Source: Strigamia acuminata
Taxonomy: Eukaryota > Arthropoda > Chilopoda > Geophilomorpha > Linotaeniidae
NCBI GenBank assembly: GCA_949358305.1
Contig: OX442319.1
Coordinates: forward strand, 4,836,001 to 4,900,000
Reading direction: 5' to 3'
DNA length: 64,000 bases
Part shown: positions 10,350-21,562 of the stretch, one piece after another
Position numbering within the stretch: position 1 is the stretch's first letter
How the letters are laid out: every line of letters begins with the position of its first letter
Made by a program: the position numbers and the translations under genes
Notes under the pieces: generated by a model
Database searches by the model: none
What the model saw: only the letters and a program-made list of their open reading frames with translations
What the model was told of the DNA's origin: nothing

Positions 10350-10939
10350 ATGGAGTGGCGTGTTGGGTAAGCATGATGCGCTCTGGATTTGTGAGAGCGC
10401 CGTTGGGTGTACGTGTGTTGAGACATTGTTTACCATGCTATGCATCGCACTTTTTCGTTCGTGCGCGAATCAAAGCATTTCTATTATGTTTTAAAGGTAT
10501 CAAAGTTTTTAAATACTTGAAAAATGGTAGCAGATTTGCGGATGATGAAGGTTGAGGAGATACTAATCTGTGGTTTTCTGTTGACTGCGTTTTATTTTTA
10601 TATTTTCCAGGTGCAATTGTGCTGGGCGACGAACGTTAGGCCTAATGGACGAATGGCATTCGACTGCGATTCTTGTCCACCAGGACTCCTTTCGACTGGA
10701 TTCTTTGTGATCAGGGATTTCTACTGATCTCAGGAAGTATATTTTTTAAGTTAAAAACTGTTACAGGTTTGTAAATTTTTTTTGAGTAGAAAAAGGAGTA
10801 GATTGATCAGAAGAGTAGAGCTAGGGTTGTTGAGCAGGTCAGGAGATCGTTTTAAAAAAAATTAATTTTTTTTTTCAATTTTAGAACAGGTTTACTTCAG
10901 CGCCATCGGGAGTCATCTGCTAAAAACTGAAAGTCAAAA
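10350..10939 (+). promoter_or_regulatory. 5' flank and leader of zinc-finger gene 1 (duplicated)
   Basis: This region matches the flank of zinc-finger gene 2 at about 14620-15797, including the blocks around 10420-10500, 10600-10720 and the leader just before the ATG. Both leaders have a pyrimidine tract and AG (10881-10882) about 57 bases before the ATG, so a non-coding first exon is likely spliced on. The conservation shows the two genes arose by tandem duplication that included the promoter. Confidence 0.5.
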
Positions 10940-11629
10940 ATGGAGAGAACTCTTCAAAAATTCAGTTGCAATTTGTGCGACTATTCGTGTTCATACTATT
11001 GTTTTTTGAAACAACACATGCTCAAACACACTGGTGAAAAGCCTTTCAAATGTCAAACATGTTCACTTTCCTTTCGACTTAAACATTGCATGATTGTCCA
11101 TATGAAAATTCATACTGGAGAAAAACCATTCAAGTGCCATTTGTGTACTTATTCTTGCAATCACAGTAGTAATTTAAGAAGACATCTTTTAACCCATACT
11201 GGAGAAAAACCATTCAAGTGCCATTTGTGTGCTTATTCTTGCAATCAAAGTGGGGGTTTAAACAGTCACCTATTAACCCATTCAGGAGAAAAATCATTCA
11301 AGTGCCATTTGTGTGATTATTCCTGCAGTCTAAATGGACCTCTAAAAGTACATTTATTAACCCATACTGGAGAAAAACCTTTCAAGTGCTATTTGTGTGC
11401 TTATTCTTGTATTACAAGTAGTAATTTAAAAAGACATTTATTAACACATACTGGAGAAAAACCATTCAAGTGCCATTTGTGTGACTATTCTTTCAGTCAA
11501 AGTGGAACTCTAAAACAACATTTATTAACCCATACTGGAGAAAAACCATTCGAGTGCCATTTGTGTGATTATTCCAGCAATCAAAGAGTGAATTTAAAAA
11601 CTCATCTATTAACCCATACTGGAGAATAA
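10940..11629 (+). CDS. C2H2 zinc-finger protein 1, truncated by nonsense change
   Basis: Eight tandem C2H2 fingers in 229 aa joined by TGEKPF linkers, typical of DNA-binding transcription factors. Fingers 1 and 2 (CNLCDYSC, CQTCSLSF) differ from the rest and are the same in all three arrays of this window. The stop comes where a linker codon AAA has become TAA (11627). The array continues beyond it in the same frame but then suffers an 11-bp duplication, a partial finger deletion and a MITE insertion. The ATG at 10940 is in the conserved MERTLQ start shared with zinc-finger gene 2. The short form could still bind DNA. Confidence 0.75.
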   Translation: MERTLQKFSCNLCDYSCSYYCFLKQHMLKHTGEKPFKCQTCSLSFRLKHCMIVHMKIHTGEKPFKCHLCTYSCNHSSNLRRHLLTHTGEKPFKCHLCAYSCNQSGGLNSHLLTHSGEKSFKCHLCDYSCSLNGPLKVHLLTHTGEKPFKCYLCAYSCITSSNLKRHLLTHTGEKPFKCHLCDYSFSQSGTLKQHLLTHTGEKPFECHLCDYSSNQRVNLKTHLLTHTGE

Positions 11630-12603
11630 CCATTCAAGTACCATTTATGTGATTATTCCAGCAGTGTAAGTGGAACTCTAAAAATACATTTATTAACCCA
11701 TACTGGAGAAAAACCATTCAAGTGCCATTTGTGTGCTTATTCTTGCAATAATAGTGCAATAATAGTGGAAATTTAATAAGACATTTATTAACCCATACTG
11801 GAGAAAAACCATTGAGGTGCCATTTGTGTGATTATTGCAGCAGTGAAAGTGGAACTTTAAAAAGACATTTATTAACTCATACTGGAGAAAAACCATTCAA
11901 GTGCCATTTATGTGATTATTCCAGCAATCCAAGTGGAACTCTAAAAACACATTTATTTACACATACTGGAGAAAAACCATTCGAGTGCCATTTGTGGGAT
12001 TATTCCAGCAGTGGAAGTGGACATCTAAAAAGACATTTATTAACGCATACTGGAGAAAAACCATTCAAGTGCCATTTACAAGTAATAGTTTAAAAATGCA
12101 TTTGTTAACCCATAGTGGAGGGAAACCATTCAAGTGCCATTTATGTGATTATTGCAGCAGTGAAAGGGGCCGTCCATAAATTGCGTAACGCTCCAAGGGG
12201 GGGGAGGGGGTTTCAGATTTTGTTACGGGTCTTTAGTAAAGGAGAGGGGGGTTTTCAATAATGTTACAGTCCTTGAAAAATTTTTTTTTAATGTTTTAAA
12301 ATTGAAAATATCGCAGTTTTGAGACTGATTTTTGAAAATTTTTGGGGGGTGATTTCAGTTTTATTACGTAATTAGGGGGGTGGGGGTTTGGGAATTTGTT
12401 ACAGCCTTGTTACAGAGGGGGGGAGCGGGTCTAAAATGCCCAAAATTGGCGTTACGTAATTTATGGACGGCCCCAAAGTAGACCTCTAAAAACATATTTA
12501 TTAACTCATACTGGAGAAAAACCATTAGAGTGCCATTTGTGTGCTTATTCTAGTAGTCGAAATGATACTTTTAGAAGACATTTAAAAAAGTTTACAGAGT
12601 AAT
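11630..12603 (+). pseudogene. Decayed 3' part of zinc-finger gene 1
   Basis: Finger-coding DNA continues past the stop at 11627. Visible damage includes a Cys-to-Tyr change in the next finger, the repeated block aatagtgcaat near 11750 that shifts the frame, and a Cys-to-Trp change near 11997. There is also a deletion joining two fingers near 12076 and a 309-bp MITE inserted at 12166. The last finger (ECHLCAYSSSRNDTFRRH) resumes at 12476 and ends at TAA near 12602, matching the end of zinc-finger gene 2. The intact ancestor probably had about 14 fingers. Confidence 0.8.
12166..12474. mobile_element. MITE with GGGGCCGTCCATAAATT termini
   Basis: The ends are inverted repeats (GGGGCCGTCCATAAATT...; ...AATTTATGGACGGCCCC) with inner GCGTTACG also inverted. 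The middle is G-rich with no ORF. It interrupts a zinc-finger codon run, and the flanks read aaa on both sides, consistent with a 3-bp target duplication. The superfamily is not certain. Confidence 0.85.
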
Positions 12604-13530
12604 AATTACATTGTTCATTAAATTCATAATTTTGTAATAATTCTTATTTTAATTCAAATGACATTTTGTTTTTGTTTTTAACTCAAAACTTTGCTTCAAT
12701 TTATTTAATACACAAAGCAAAACCTGATACCTGCTGTGTTTGTATATTTTTCTCGTTTCCTTTGCAATTTTTTATGGTGAGCAACACACGAAAAACTTGT
12801 GCTTTATCTTGCAATCAAAATGGGAATTTGAAAATTCAGTTAAAAATTCATACCGAAAAAAAAACTGTCTACTCTTTCCGCACTCAAGATTGACCCTGGA
12901 AGCTGGGCTCCCATTGGCCGAGCTATTTCACTAGTGTAGCAGTAGTTGCATTGCAGTTCTAAGTAGGCCAATGGGAGCCCAGCTTCCAGGGTCAATCTTG
13001 AGTGCGGAAAGAGTATAATTGCCATTTGTGTGTCTTCTCCTCGATTAACCCGCACGATAGAAAACAATGCAAGTGCTATTTGTGTGAATATTCCTGTATT
13101 CTTAAATTCAAAATGGTTTAATTTCTGTTTTTTATAGGTGATTAATGCATTTCAATTTTATTTTTAAAAAAAAAAAGAATTCCTTTCAACCGGGTCGAGA
13201 ATTTTTCTGGTAAAAAATATTCCTGGGAAAAAAAAATAAGGTTGAATGGAATCCTGCTTACCATGAATACCTGTTATTATTTCTGAATTTATTTACTTAT
13301 TTATGCGTTTAAAGTTCTGTATTTGAAATTTCATTTTGTGTTCAACTCAAATTTAAGAAAACTGAAACTTGTTTTAATTTCTTTCATCCACGAAACAAAA
13401 TCTGCCGTTTCCATATATTTTTCTCTTTTCACTTCCAATTTATTATTTCTTTCCAAAACTTGTAAAAAATAAAAATAAAAGCTGCCGTGTTCATACATTG
13501 TTACAACTCAATTCCATATGGAATTTCTCT
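12604..13530. other. Zinc-finger 3' flank, MITE and finger remnants
   Basis: Downstream of gene 1 the sequence parallels that downstream of gene 2 (12610-13480 versus 16820-17600). Degenerate finger text can be read at 12780-12860 and 13020-13125 (for example CKCYLCEYSC). It is split by the small MITE at 12872. No intact gene is present. Confidence 0.55.
12872..13013. mobile_element. Small TA-flanked MITE, copy 1
   Basis: About 48-bp nearly perfect inverted repeats beginning CTCTTTCCGCACTCAAG, flanked by TA on both sides (12870-12871, 13014-13015). The TA duplication is typical of Tc1/mariner-class elements. A longer copy with the same ends lies at 26934-27294. Confidence 0.85.
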
Positions 13531-13539
13531 CTTAAAATG

Positions 13540-14160
13540 AATATTAATACCGGTAATCACGTTGTTTCGGGCTGCCGTTCCAACAGCGAATCGCGTAAGG
13601 CCGAATCTGGCCATTCGTATGAATGGCGAATTTCTATCTTATTCTGTCCAAAATCAGTCTCAATGGTAAATTTCTCCCAATTCGCCATTGGGAACGTATT
13701 TGGACCTTTCTAATGGCGAATTGGTAAACATTATACCAATTCGGCATTAGGAAGGTCTAATTACATTTCCAATGGCGAAATGGAAGAAATTAGCCACAGG
13801 GGGACACATCTAGCGCGACATTATTTACCGCGACAAGCCGTCCCAAAAAATGGCTTTGCATCAAAAAACCAGTAAGGTTAGGTTCGCAGGGGGTCAAGGG
13901 GGGTTGCGCCCCCCTTGTTAGCCTCTCTTAGGAATTGGAAAATATCCAAAATACAAGTTCCAAAGTCGCGCTAGATGACACGCCCACAGATTCGCTATTG
14001 GAAACGCAAATAACGTTTCCAATGGCAAATTTCAATATACACGTTTCCAACGGCGAATTTTCCTAGATTCGCCATTGGAAACTCAAAATAGCTTCCCAAT
14101 GGTGAATTTTGAAATTCGCCCTTAGACGATACTATGCTTGGACAGTGTGTGTGGAAGGAG
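13540..14160. repeat. Palindromic repeat region built on TTCCAATGGCGAAT, with nested MITE
   Basis: The word ccaatggcgaatt and its reverse occur many times in both orientations. Nested inside (about 13798-13990) is a second inverted-repeat unit with gacacatctagcgcgac and its complement near each end and a C-rich palindrome between. No coding capacity. It looks like a non-autonomous transposon that received another insertion. Confidence 0.5.
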
Positions 14161-14213
14161 AACTTCAATTTTATTTAATCTAAAACACTTTCCTCGACTG
14201 TATAATTTTACTC

Positions 14214-14537
14214 TACCGGCCACCTCTCAGATCTTCTCTAAAATTTGGATTTAGGGGTAGTCAAGGGTGGGGAATCGAATGACGTTGACGGTTTTGGGGG
14301 CAAACACAAACGGAAGTGAAAATCAGGAGATTCCATTCGGTTTCTCCTCCTTGAATACCCCAAAATCCAAATTTTGGAGATGATCCGAGAGGCAGTGCTG
14401 GACTGGCCCGGCGGGATACCGGGAATTTCCCGGTGGCCCGTGGCCGCTGTGGCCCGTCCCGAGTTGGTTAATTGTGGCCCGAACATTCAGATTTCCCGGC
14501 ACTAAATTTGTCCAGCCCTGCTGAGAGGTGGCCGATA
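14214..14537. mobile_element. Inverted-repeat MITE, host of nested hAT insertion
   Basis: The termini ccggccacctctcag and ctgagaggtggccg are inverted, and inner arms (ctaaaatttggattt and its complement) continue the palindrome. TA lies just outside each end. A hAT-type element has inserted near its right end, so this element is the older. Confidence 0.65.
14393..14520. mobile_element. hAT-type MITE nested in another element
   Basis: Ends CAGTGCTGGACTGG and GTCCAGCCCTG are the CAG...CTG type of hAT elements. It is flanked by an 8-bp duplication with one mismatch (ccgagagg, 14385-14392; ctgagagg, 14521-14528). It is 128 bp, GC-rich, with no ORF. Confidence 0.8.
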
Positions 14538-14736
14538 AAGCAAAATTGTTCTAGAACTTCTACAATAAATGGACAGGACCTCTGGTCTGAGCAAACAATG
14601 AAGCCAGAATGCTGAGATGCGCTCAACTAATCCTCTGAGTGCTTATTTATTTATTTATTTGGTTTGTGTGTGCGCCGTTAGGTGTGAGTGTGTTGTGACA
14701 TTGTTTACCACGCCACACATCGCACTTTCTCGTTCG

Positions 14737-15297
14737 CAGGGCCGTCTTAACACTTTTCAGCGCCCTGGGCTTAAAAAAATCAGGCGGCCCTTGTCCTTTG
14801 TCGTAATTAAAAAAAAATCATTTTTACATTCACAATTTTACAGGCCTGTTCCTAGGATATACTTGTAGTGCACTTGTGTTTTTTGGGCATGCTGGTGCCC
14901 CACTCCCATCCTCCTACACAAAAAGTACTGGTAAGACTTTACACAAAAAGTACTGGTAAGACTTTTTGTGAAAAATAAATTTGAACCAAAAAAATACATT
15001 TTTGGACCTACAAATGCACCTTTAGGAGTGCGCCCATGTGTTTTATTCACTATCAACAATGTGTAAGAACGGGTCTACAAGTTCAGTTTATATTTGAACA
15101 CTCATGAAGATTATTTATAGGAGGCGCCTGGCATCCTTCTCTGCCCGGCACCCCTCTCTGCCCGGCACCCTTCTCTGCCCGGCACCCTTCTCTGCCCGGC
15201 GCGCTTCTCTGCTCGGCACCCCTCTCTGTCCGGCACCCTTCTCTGCCCGGCGCCCCTGGGCTGCAGCCCAGTTAGCCCAATGGTAAAGATGGCCCTG
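14737..15297. mobile_element. hAT-type MITE with perfect 8-bp target duplication
   Basis: Ends CAGGGCCGTCTTAAC and AAAGATGGCCCTG. The 8-bp target duplication ctcgttcg is perfect (14729-14736 and 15298-15305). The empty site is visible in the paralogous flank of gene 1 near 10465, which confirms the insertion happened after the zinc-finger gene duplication. It contains a 17-bp minisatellite. Confidence 0.92.
15128..15254. repeat. 17-bp minisatellite inside the hAT element
   Basis: About seven copies of a unit close to cacccttctctgcccgg, with variants (ctgctcgg, ctgtccgg). Such internal arrays are known in some hAT MITEs. Confidence 0.8.
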
Positions 15298-15797
15298 CTC
15301 GTTCGTTTCTATTACGTTTGAAAGGTATCAAAGTTTCTAAATACTTGAAAAATTTGAAAGATTTGCAGGTGATATTTGAAAGCAGATGAGATACTAATCT
15401 GTGGTTTTCTTTTGATTACGTTTTATTTTTGCATTTTCCAGTTTGGCAACGTTTGGTGCAATTGTGCTCGGGCGCCGAACTTTAGGCCTAACAGACGAAT
15501 TGCATTCGACTGCGGTTCTTAACAACCAGGACACCTTTCGACTGGATTCTTTGTGATCAGGGATCTTTACTGACCTCACGAAGTACATTTTTTTAAGTTA
15601 AAAACAGTTGCAGGTTTGTAAAGTAATTGACTATTTTTTTTTTTTGAGTTGAGGAAAGCGAGTAGATTGATCAGAAGTGTAGAGTTAGGGTTGTTGAGCG
15701 GTCAGGGAAACAAGTTACAAAATTATTTTTTTTGTTTTTAAATTTTAGAACAAGTTTATTTAATCGGGAGTCATCTGCTAAAAACTGAAAGTCAAAA

Positions 15798-16820
15798 ATG
15801 GAGAGAACACTTCAAAAATACAGTTGCAATTTGTGCGACTATTCGTGTTCGTATTATTGTCATTTGAAACATCACATGCTCAAACACACAGGTGAGAAGC
15901 CTTTCCAATGTCAAACGTGTTCACTTTCCTTTCGACTTAAACAATACATGATTGTCCATATGAGAATTCATACTGGAGAAACACCATTCAAGTGCCATTT
16001 GTGTGCTTATTCTTGCAATCAAAATGGGAATTTAAGAAGTCATCTATTAACACATACTGGAGAAAAACCATTCAAGTGCCATTTATGTGATTATTGCAGC
16101 AGTGAAAGTGGAAGTTTAAAGAAACATTTATTAACCCATACTGGAGAAAAACCATTCAAGTGCCATTTATGTGATTATTCCGGCAGTCAAAATGGAAATT
16201 TAAAAATACATCTATTAACCCATACAGGAGAGAAACCATTCAAGTGCCATTTATGTGATTATTGCAGCAGTAAAAGTGCACATCTAACAAGACATTTATT
16301 AATCCATACTAGAGAAAAACCATTCAAGTGCCATTTGTGTGATTATTCCTGCAGAGAAAGTGGAAATCTAAAAAGACATTTATTAACCCATACTGGAGAA
16401 AAACCATTCAAGTGCCATTTATGTGATTATTCCGGCAGTCAAAATGGAAATTTAAAAATACATCTATTAACCCATACAGGAGAGAAACCATTCAAGTGCC
16501 ATTTATGTGATTATTGCAGCAGTAAAAGTGCACATCTAACAAGACATTTATTAATCCATACTAGAGAAAAACCATTCAAGTGCTATTTGTGTGATTATTC
16601 CTGCAGAGAAAGTGGAAATCTAAAAAGACATTTATTAACCCATACTGGAGAAAAACCATTCAAGTGCCATTTGTGTGATTATTCCTGTACTACAAGTAGT
16701 AATTTAAAAATGCATTTGTTAACTCATACTGGAGAAAAACCATTCGAGTGCCATTTGTGTGCTTATTCTAGTCGTCGAAATGATACTTTAAAAAAACATT
16801 TAACAAAGCATACAGAGTAA
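15798..16820 (+). CDS. C2H2 zinc-finger protein 2 (12 fingers)
   Basis: A 340-aa protein consisting almost only of twelve C2H2 fingers with TGEKPF linkers, presumably a nuclear DNA-binding protein. Fingers 1-2 match those of genes 1 and 3. Fingers 5-7 and 8-10 are nearly identical at DNA level, revealing a recent tandem duplication of about 252 bp (about 16155-16406 and 16407-16658). No KRAB, BTB or ZAD domain is encoded in this exon. The ATG is in the conserved MERTLQ start, with a splice acceptor shortly upstream (about 15747), so a non-coding leader exon is likely. The frame is intact, and it ends in a normal terminal finger with TEstop. Confidence 0.93.
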   Translation: MERTLQKYSCNLCDYSCSYYCHLKHHMLKHTGEKPFQCQTCSLSFRLKQYMIVHMRIHTGETPFKCHLCAYSCNQNGNLRSHLLTHTGEKPFKCHLCDYCSSESGSLKKHLLTHTGEKPFKCHLCDYSGSQNGNLKIHLLTHTGEKPFKCHLCDYCSSKSAHLTRHLLIHTREKPFKCHLCDYSCRESGNLKRHLLTHTGEKPFKCHLCDYSGSQNGNLKIHLLTHTGEKPFKCHLCDYCSSKSAHLTRHLLIHTREKPFKCYLCDYSCRESGNLKRHLLTHTGEKPFKCHLCDYSCTTSSNLKMHLLTHTGEKPFECHLCAYSSRRNDTLKKHLTKHTE

Positions 16821-17885
16821 TAATCACATTGTTCATTAAATTTATAATTCTGTAATAATTCTTATTTTAATTCAAATGACATTTTGTTTTTGTTTTCAAC
16901 TCAAAGATTTTGTTTCAATTTCTTTCATCCACAAATCAAAACCTGCTACTTGCTGTGTTTGCATATTTTTCTCGTTTCATTTCCGATTTTTTATGGCGAG
17001 CGACACACAAAAAATTTGTTCTTATCTTGTAATCGAAATGGGAATTTCAAAATTCATTTCAAACTTCTTGCCGGATAAAGACCATGTAATTGCCATTTGT
17101 GTGCCTTCTCTTCGACTCTGAAGTGAGGATTTAAATAAACATTTATTAACCCACATGAGAAAAAACAAATCAAGTGCTATTTGTGTGCATATTCCTATAT
17201 TCTCAAATTCAAAACGGTTTAATTTCTGTTTTTATTGGTGCATTAATCCGTTTCAATATAATTTTTAAAAATAACTGTTATACAGTATAAATATTTTTTC
17301 TCAGCATTCCTTTCAACCGAGTGGAAAATTGTCTCGGTAAAAAATATTCCTGGTAAAAAAAATAAGGTTGAATGGAATCCTGCTTACCACGAATACGTGT
17401 TATTATTTCTGTATTTATTTATTTATTTATGCGTTGAAAGTTCTGTATTTGAAATTGCATTTTGTGTTCAACTCAAATTTAAGTAAACTGAAACTTGTTT
17501 TAATGTGTTTCTTCCATGAAACAAAATCTGCCGTTTCTGTATGTTTTCTTCATTTCATTTCCAATTTATTATTTTTTTCCAAAACTTGAAAAAAATAAAA
17601 TTAAATGCTGTTTTTTCTTCTTCTAATTTTCTTTCAAATGACGTTTTGTTTTTGTTTTTAATTCAAAATTTTGCTTCATTTGCAAATCAAAACCTCCTCA
17701 AAACTCACCCAAGTGTTATTTGAGTGATTATTCCTGTTACCAAAATGATACATTGAAAAAACATTTAACCGGGTTAACAAAAATGAAAAAATTCACTTTG
17801 TTCATAATTCTTAAATTCAAAATGCTCGATTTCTGGTTTTTGTATTACTTGAAGAGTTCGGAAATCATAAATATTTTTAATACAC
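16821..17885. other. Zinc-finger gene 2 3' flank with finger remnants
   Basis: AT-rich 3' flank matching that of gene 1. Degenerate finger text occurs near 17085-17220 and 17705-17790 (KCYLSDYSC-like, with substituted zinc ligands). No intact ORF. Confidence 0.5.
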
Positions 17886-19286
17886 AAAGGTGGTGATAAA
17901 TCCCTTATCTCTAACTTCCGCCCTATTTCTTCCCTCCCTCCCTTATCAAAATTAGCTGAACATTGTATCCTCCTACAAATCCACCCAACCATCACCAATA
18001 AGTCTTCTCCTAATCAGTATGGTTCTCGTCCTAGTTCTAGCGCCCTTAAGCTCATCTTTACTTTTTACTTCGAAATCATTACTGGTTGTGACTCCCATCG
18101 TCATGTACACATCGCTAAAACCGATGTATCCAAGGCTTTTGATACCCCGTCTCACTCTCATACCCTCTCTTCGCTGGAAAAGCTCTCCATTGGCCCTACT
18201 CCATTGACACTGTTTTCTTTGTACCTCTCCAACTGGTCATGCCACATTACCTCCGACCCCAACAAGACTGTGTTCCCCTCTACCCGTGGTGTGACCCAAG
18301 GCTTCGTGCTCGGACGTTTGTTGTACAACATTGTCTCCAACCCTGTTCTGGATCTTCCACTTACTTCCAGCATTCATTCGTTTGTTGACGACAAAATTTC
18401 TGTCTCGCACGACTCCATCAAACTCGAATATCGATTCCTCCGACCTCTTCTCGGCCGACATCTCCATTCTAACTGACTGGTATACGTCTCAGGATATGAG
18501 CCTCAACCCCACCAAAACCAATATTGTCACTTTCAAACGCGTTCCTAATGCACGGTCCTCCAACCCCACCGACTCGGTTTCCATTCTTGGACTTACTTTA
18601 GACCCCCACTTGACATTTGTCCCCCACATTTCTCTCCTTACAAAATTCCTTTCCCGGTCAGGCTTCATTGATGACAAACTCCGTCGGGTTTTGTCCCAGC
18701 CTGAATTGTCAAGGTATATTAAAACTAAAATTCATCCTAAAATCACGTATGCTTCCCCAATTTGGAATTCGTCCCCTCAGAGATTTAAAATTCCCCTCAT
18801 TACAGCATATAACCTCGTGCTTCGTTTTGCCTTTAAAATTCCTAGGTACGACCACATCACACCGCACTGCAGAAAACACAAGATATTGTCGTTGGTGAAC
18901 CTACTGCTCCTCTTCGATTTGTCATCATTGTGTGATGCTCTCCGTGACCCTGCTCATCCCGCGCATTTCATCACCAACCAATACCACCCGGAGGCCTTCG
19001 TTCGCACCACTCGCAGACACATGTTTGAACCTGCCACACATATCACTGCATATTTGTCGAAATCGTTCCCATTTTGGTGTTTTCCGTCTTGGAACAATCT
19101 CCCCATCGAGCTTCGTTCTTCTGCCCTTGACTGTTCTTCAGCTATGTGTGTATCTCATTGCCGTCATTTCCATCGGCGCCTACATCGTCACTTATTATCT
19201 GTTCAATAATTATTTATCACACTTGTATCTCATTTTCTTTTTACTCCTTTGGAGTGCGATTAAATAAATAAATAAATAAATAAACG
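17886..19286 (+). mobile_element. 5'-truncated non-LTR retrotransposon (Jockey/CR1-like LINE)
   Basis: The reading frame begins abruptly inside a reverse transcriptase domain, with NFRPIS near 17916, DVSKAFD near 18124 and RGVTQG near 18283. The catalytic box reads FVDD near 18382 rather than FADD. A frameshift near 18440 moves the frame to the ORF at 18331-19209, which carries the thumb and C-terminal LINE region. The 3' end is a (TAAA)n tail at 19259-19286, typical of clade members with simple repeat tails. The element is therefore dead. The 5' junction falls inside zinc-finger flank DNA that is shared with 9.65 kb. Confidence 0.88.
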
Positions 19287-19450
19287 TTTGCTGGTTGGCT
19301 TATCAGTCTTTGAACGACTAGTCAACGTCACTTGTCCATTCTACTATTTATTCAGGTATTTTCCTTGTTAAAATCAGTTTAGACACGATCTCGAAGCTGA
19401 CTACTTGTGCGACATACCATTATATTCTGAAAATCAAAATTTTTAAATTA
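19287..19450 (+). pseudogene. LRR gene fragment
   Basis: A stretch of about 45 bp near 19369-19413 (aatcagtttagacacgatct and onward) is nearly identical to the 3' end of the LRR frame at 28555-28600. The rest of the gene is missing. It is a duplicated, decayed piece. Confidence 0.6.
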
Positions 19451-19780
19451 AATACCTCATTTAAAATATCATAATTTCATTCATTATAACACACATTTCT
19501 TGTCTTAAAACTACATATAATGAAGAGAGCTAAAACTTTTCTCCGGCTTTGTAATAAATTCCTTAAACAATGATACAACATCAAATCTTATGCCATTTCA
19601 AGCTATTATTTTCAGCCATCAGTGGCGCTCATTTGGCGTAAAAACGAACTAACTTTGAGTGCCGGTCTTTATTCATCCTAAAAGTTTCGAAGTTTGGAAG
19701 TGATAAAAAAGTTATGCAGAACGGACGATTATTAGCAACTGTTTGGTTGCTAATAATTCTACAATTTCGTGTTGCTACGG

Positions 19781-20038
19781 TTAAATTGAGTACTTCGTCG
19801 GCAAATTGTAGCAGGCCACACGTTTCAAATCTTTCGCATCTGCATCCGATACCCGTCCATTACACAGCTGGTTCATTACATGCCACACATTATCTATTTT
19901 CCTACGGTTCCAATCGAGTTGTTTGGTCTTGGGCGCGCCAATTTGTTGTTGTTGGCTCGATAATGGCAACGTTGCCTGGGCTGCTTGCAATTGTTTCAGT
20001 GCGACGTTTATGTCAGCAATGGCCTTGCGATAAAACAA
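19781..20038 (-). CDS. Possible helical exon of unknown protein
   Basis: A minus-strand open frame with natural-looking composition: YRKAIADINVALKQLQ, then a Gln-rich loop, then DWNRRKIDNVWHVMNQL. It has no ATG and would need upstream exons. The first helix faintly recalls MIT-type helices, but I do not claim that family. The opposite strand has a 130-aa ORF (19714-20106) starting with a hydrophobic segment, and only one of the two can be real. Confidence 0.25.
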   Translation of the reverse strand: MFYRKAIADINVALKQLQAAQATLPLSSQQQQIGAPKTKQLDWNRRKIDNVWHVMNQLCNGRVSDADAKDLKRVACYNLPTKYSI

Positions 20039-20109
20039 GTGAATATTGTGATAATTCTTTTATTAAAAGATACGTGTATATCACTAAAGCGAGGATAAAT
20101 ACTTAATGC

Positions 20110-21554
20110 ATAAAAATATTTTATTTTGTGTAAATAGCCAGATTTTTGTGCATAAATGCATAAATCACCCTAAAAACAAAAAAGAAACCTAAAATAACCC
20201 AACAAACCACTGAAAACAACCCAATAAACAGCAAATACAACCCAATAAATAATTCGGTAACAACACGGTTTTTTTGTTGTTGTGTTTCAAATGTCACTCT
20301 CAAACAATCCAGTTTGTATACGTATTTCTTTGTTCACGATTACGATCCCGTTACGTTCCACTTCCAATTACGCTTGCTGTGTGTTAATCTTACGTTATAC
20401 TTCTGGTTAAACCATTTACGGAGTATTTATTTAATTTATTTACGATAATACAATGGAATTGTTGATTGTTAGTTCCCGCGAAATTTGGAAAAGTCAGAAA
20501 AATTTAAAATTACTTTTATTGTGCAAATATTTCATCTAAACATGTTTTTTGAATGTCATTTTATTAGATAAATGGTGGTTTGTAACTTTCAATTGACATT
20601 TTTTGTCAAGCTAGAGTTATGCTCGCAAAGTGGTTATATTCGCCACCAGAGTACGGTGTGTGATGTTTTTAACTGGTTCTAGGCTAAATTGACGTCATAT
20701 CAGTTGATGGTGAAGCCGAGTGAAACTCGGAATGGAGTTTTCTTTTTGTTGCCGTACGGGTTCAAGCTATTTACCGTTTGTCCACTTAAATTCTCGCGGA
20801 AGTGTTAATTCTCCGAAATGTAGGTCGTTTTATCTGCCGTAATTTATTTCTGATATATGTGACCGCAGTTTGTCTTGTTTCGTAGTTTAATCTGATAAAA
20901 TCGTATGATTTTTGGCCGCCATTTTGTTGAAAATTCCGCTTTGTCATGGAGAAGAAATCTTTCGAGCAATTTTTTATTTTTATTTTTATATTTAATCTAT
21001 TTCATGTTAAATTTTTAATTAAGAATCCGTGTCACACAGCCTGACACGATTGGATCCGTTGAGATAATTCTAAAGTCGACGGAGTCACTGTGTGCCGCCA
21101 ATTTGTACTTGCGTCACGCCATATTTTTGCATCTAAATTTGTGAAGAAATTGCTGTTAATATTTGAGCTGTAAGACTGCATTCTGATACGAGTGTAGCAT
21201 GTAGCAATTATGCATTTTGAATCAAGAAATAATATTTATTTCTCTTGTGGTTAATGGATTGATTAGTGTGTTTCCATCTTTTTTCCTTTCTCCACTTTAA
21301 AACAATTATTTATTACAGAAAATGTTCAAACTTTTCCTATGTAAACAGTTGGAAAGATAATGAAAAATGTAATGAGAAAAAAAAAAATTTCTTTATAAAT
21401 GTGGAACAGCCGTTCACATCACTTTCCATGTCGCACTACCGGTAGCTAATTAGAAGCATAAATTTGATTAGGCATAGATCTATTGACACCTTTTAATCTC
21501 ACCAAATTTAAACCAAAAAGAGTCTTGCTGCCTGTGGACTAAACAAAAGGTCTA
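20110..21554. other. AT-rich intergenic DNA
   Basis: No supported gene, RNA or clear repeat seen in this stretch. Confidence 0.4.
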
Positions 21555-21562
21555 GCTGTGAC

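Noticed and set aside
19714-20106. 130-residue plus-strand ORF with a signal-peptide-like start
   Set aside because: The opposite strand (19781-20038) has more protein-like composition, and the plus-strand product matches no family. I could not support it.
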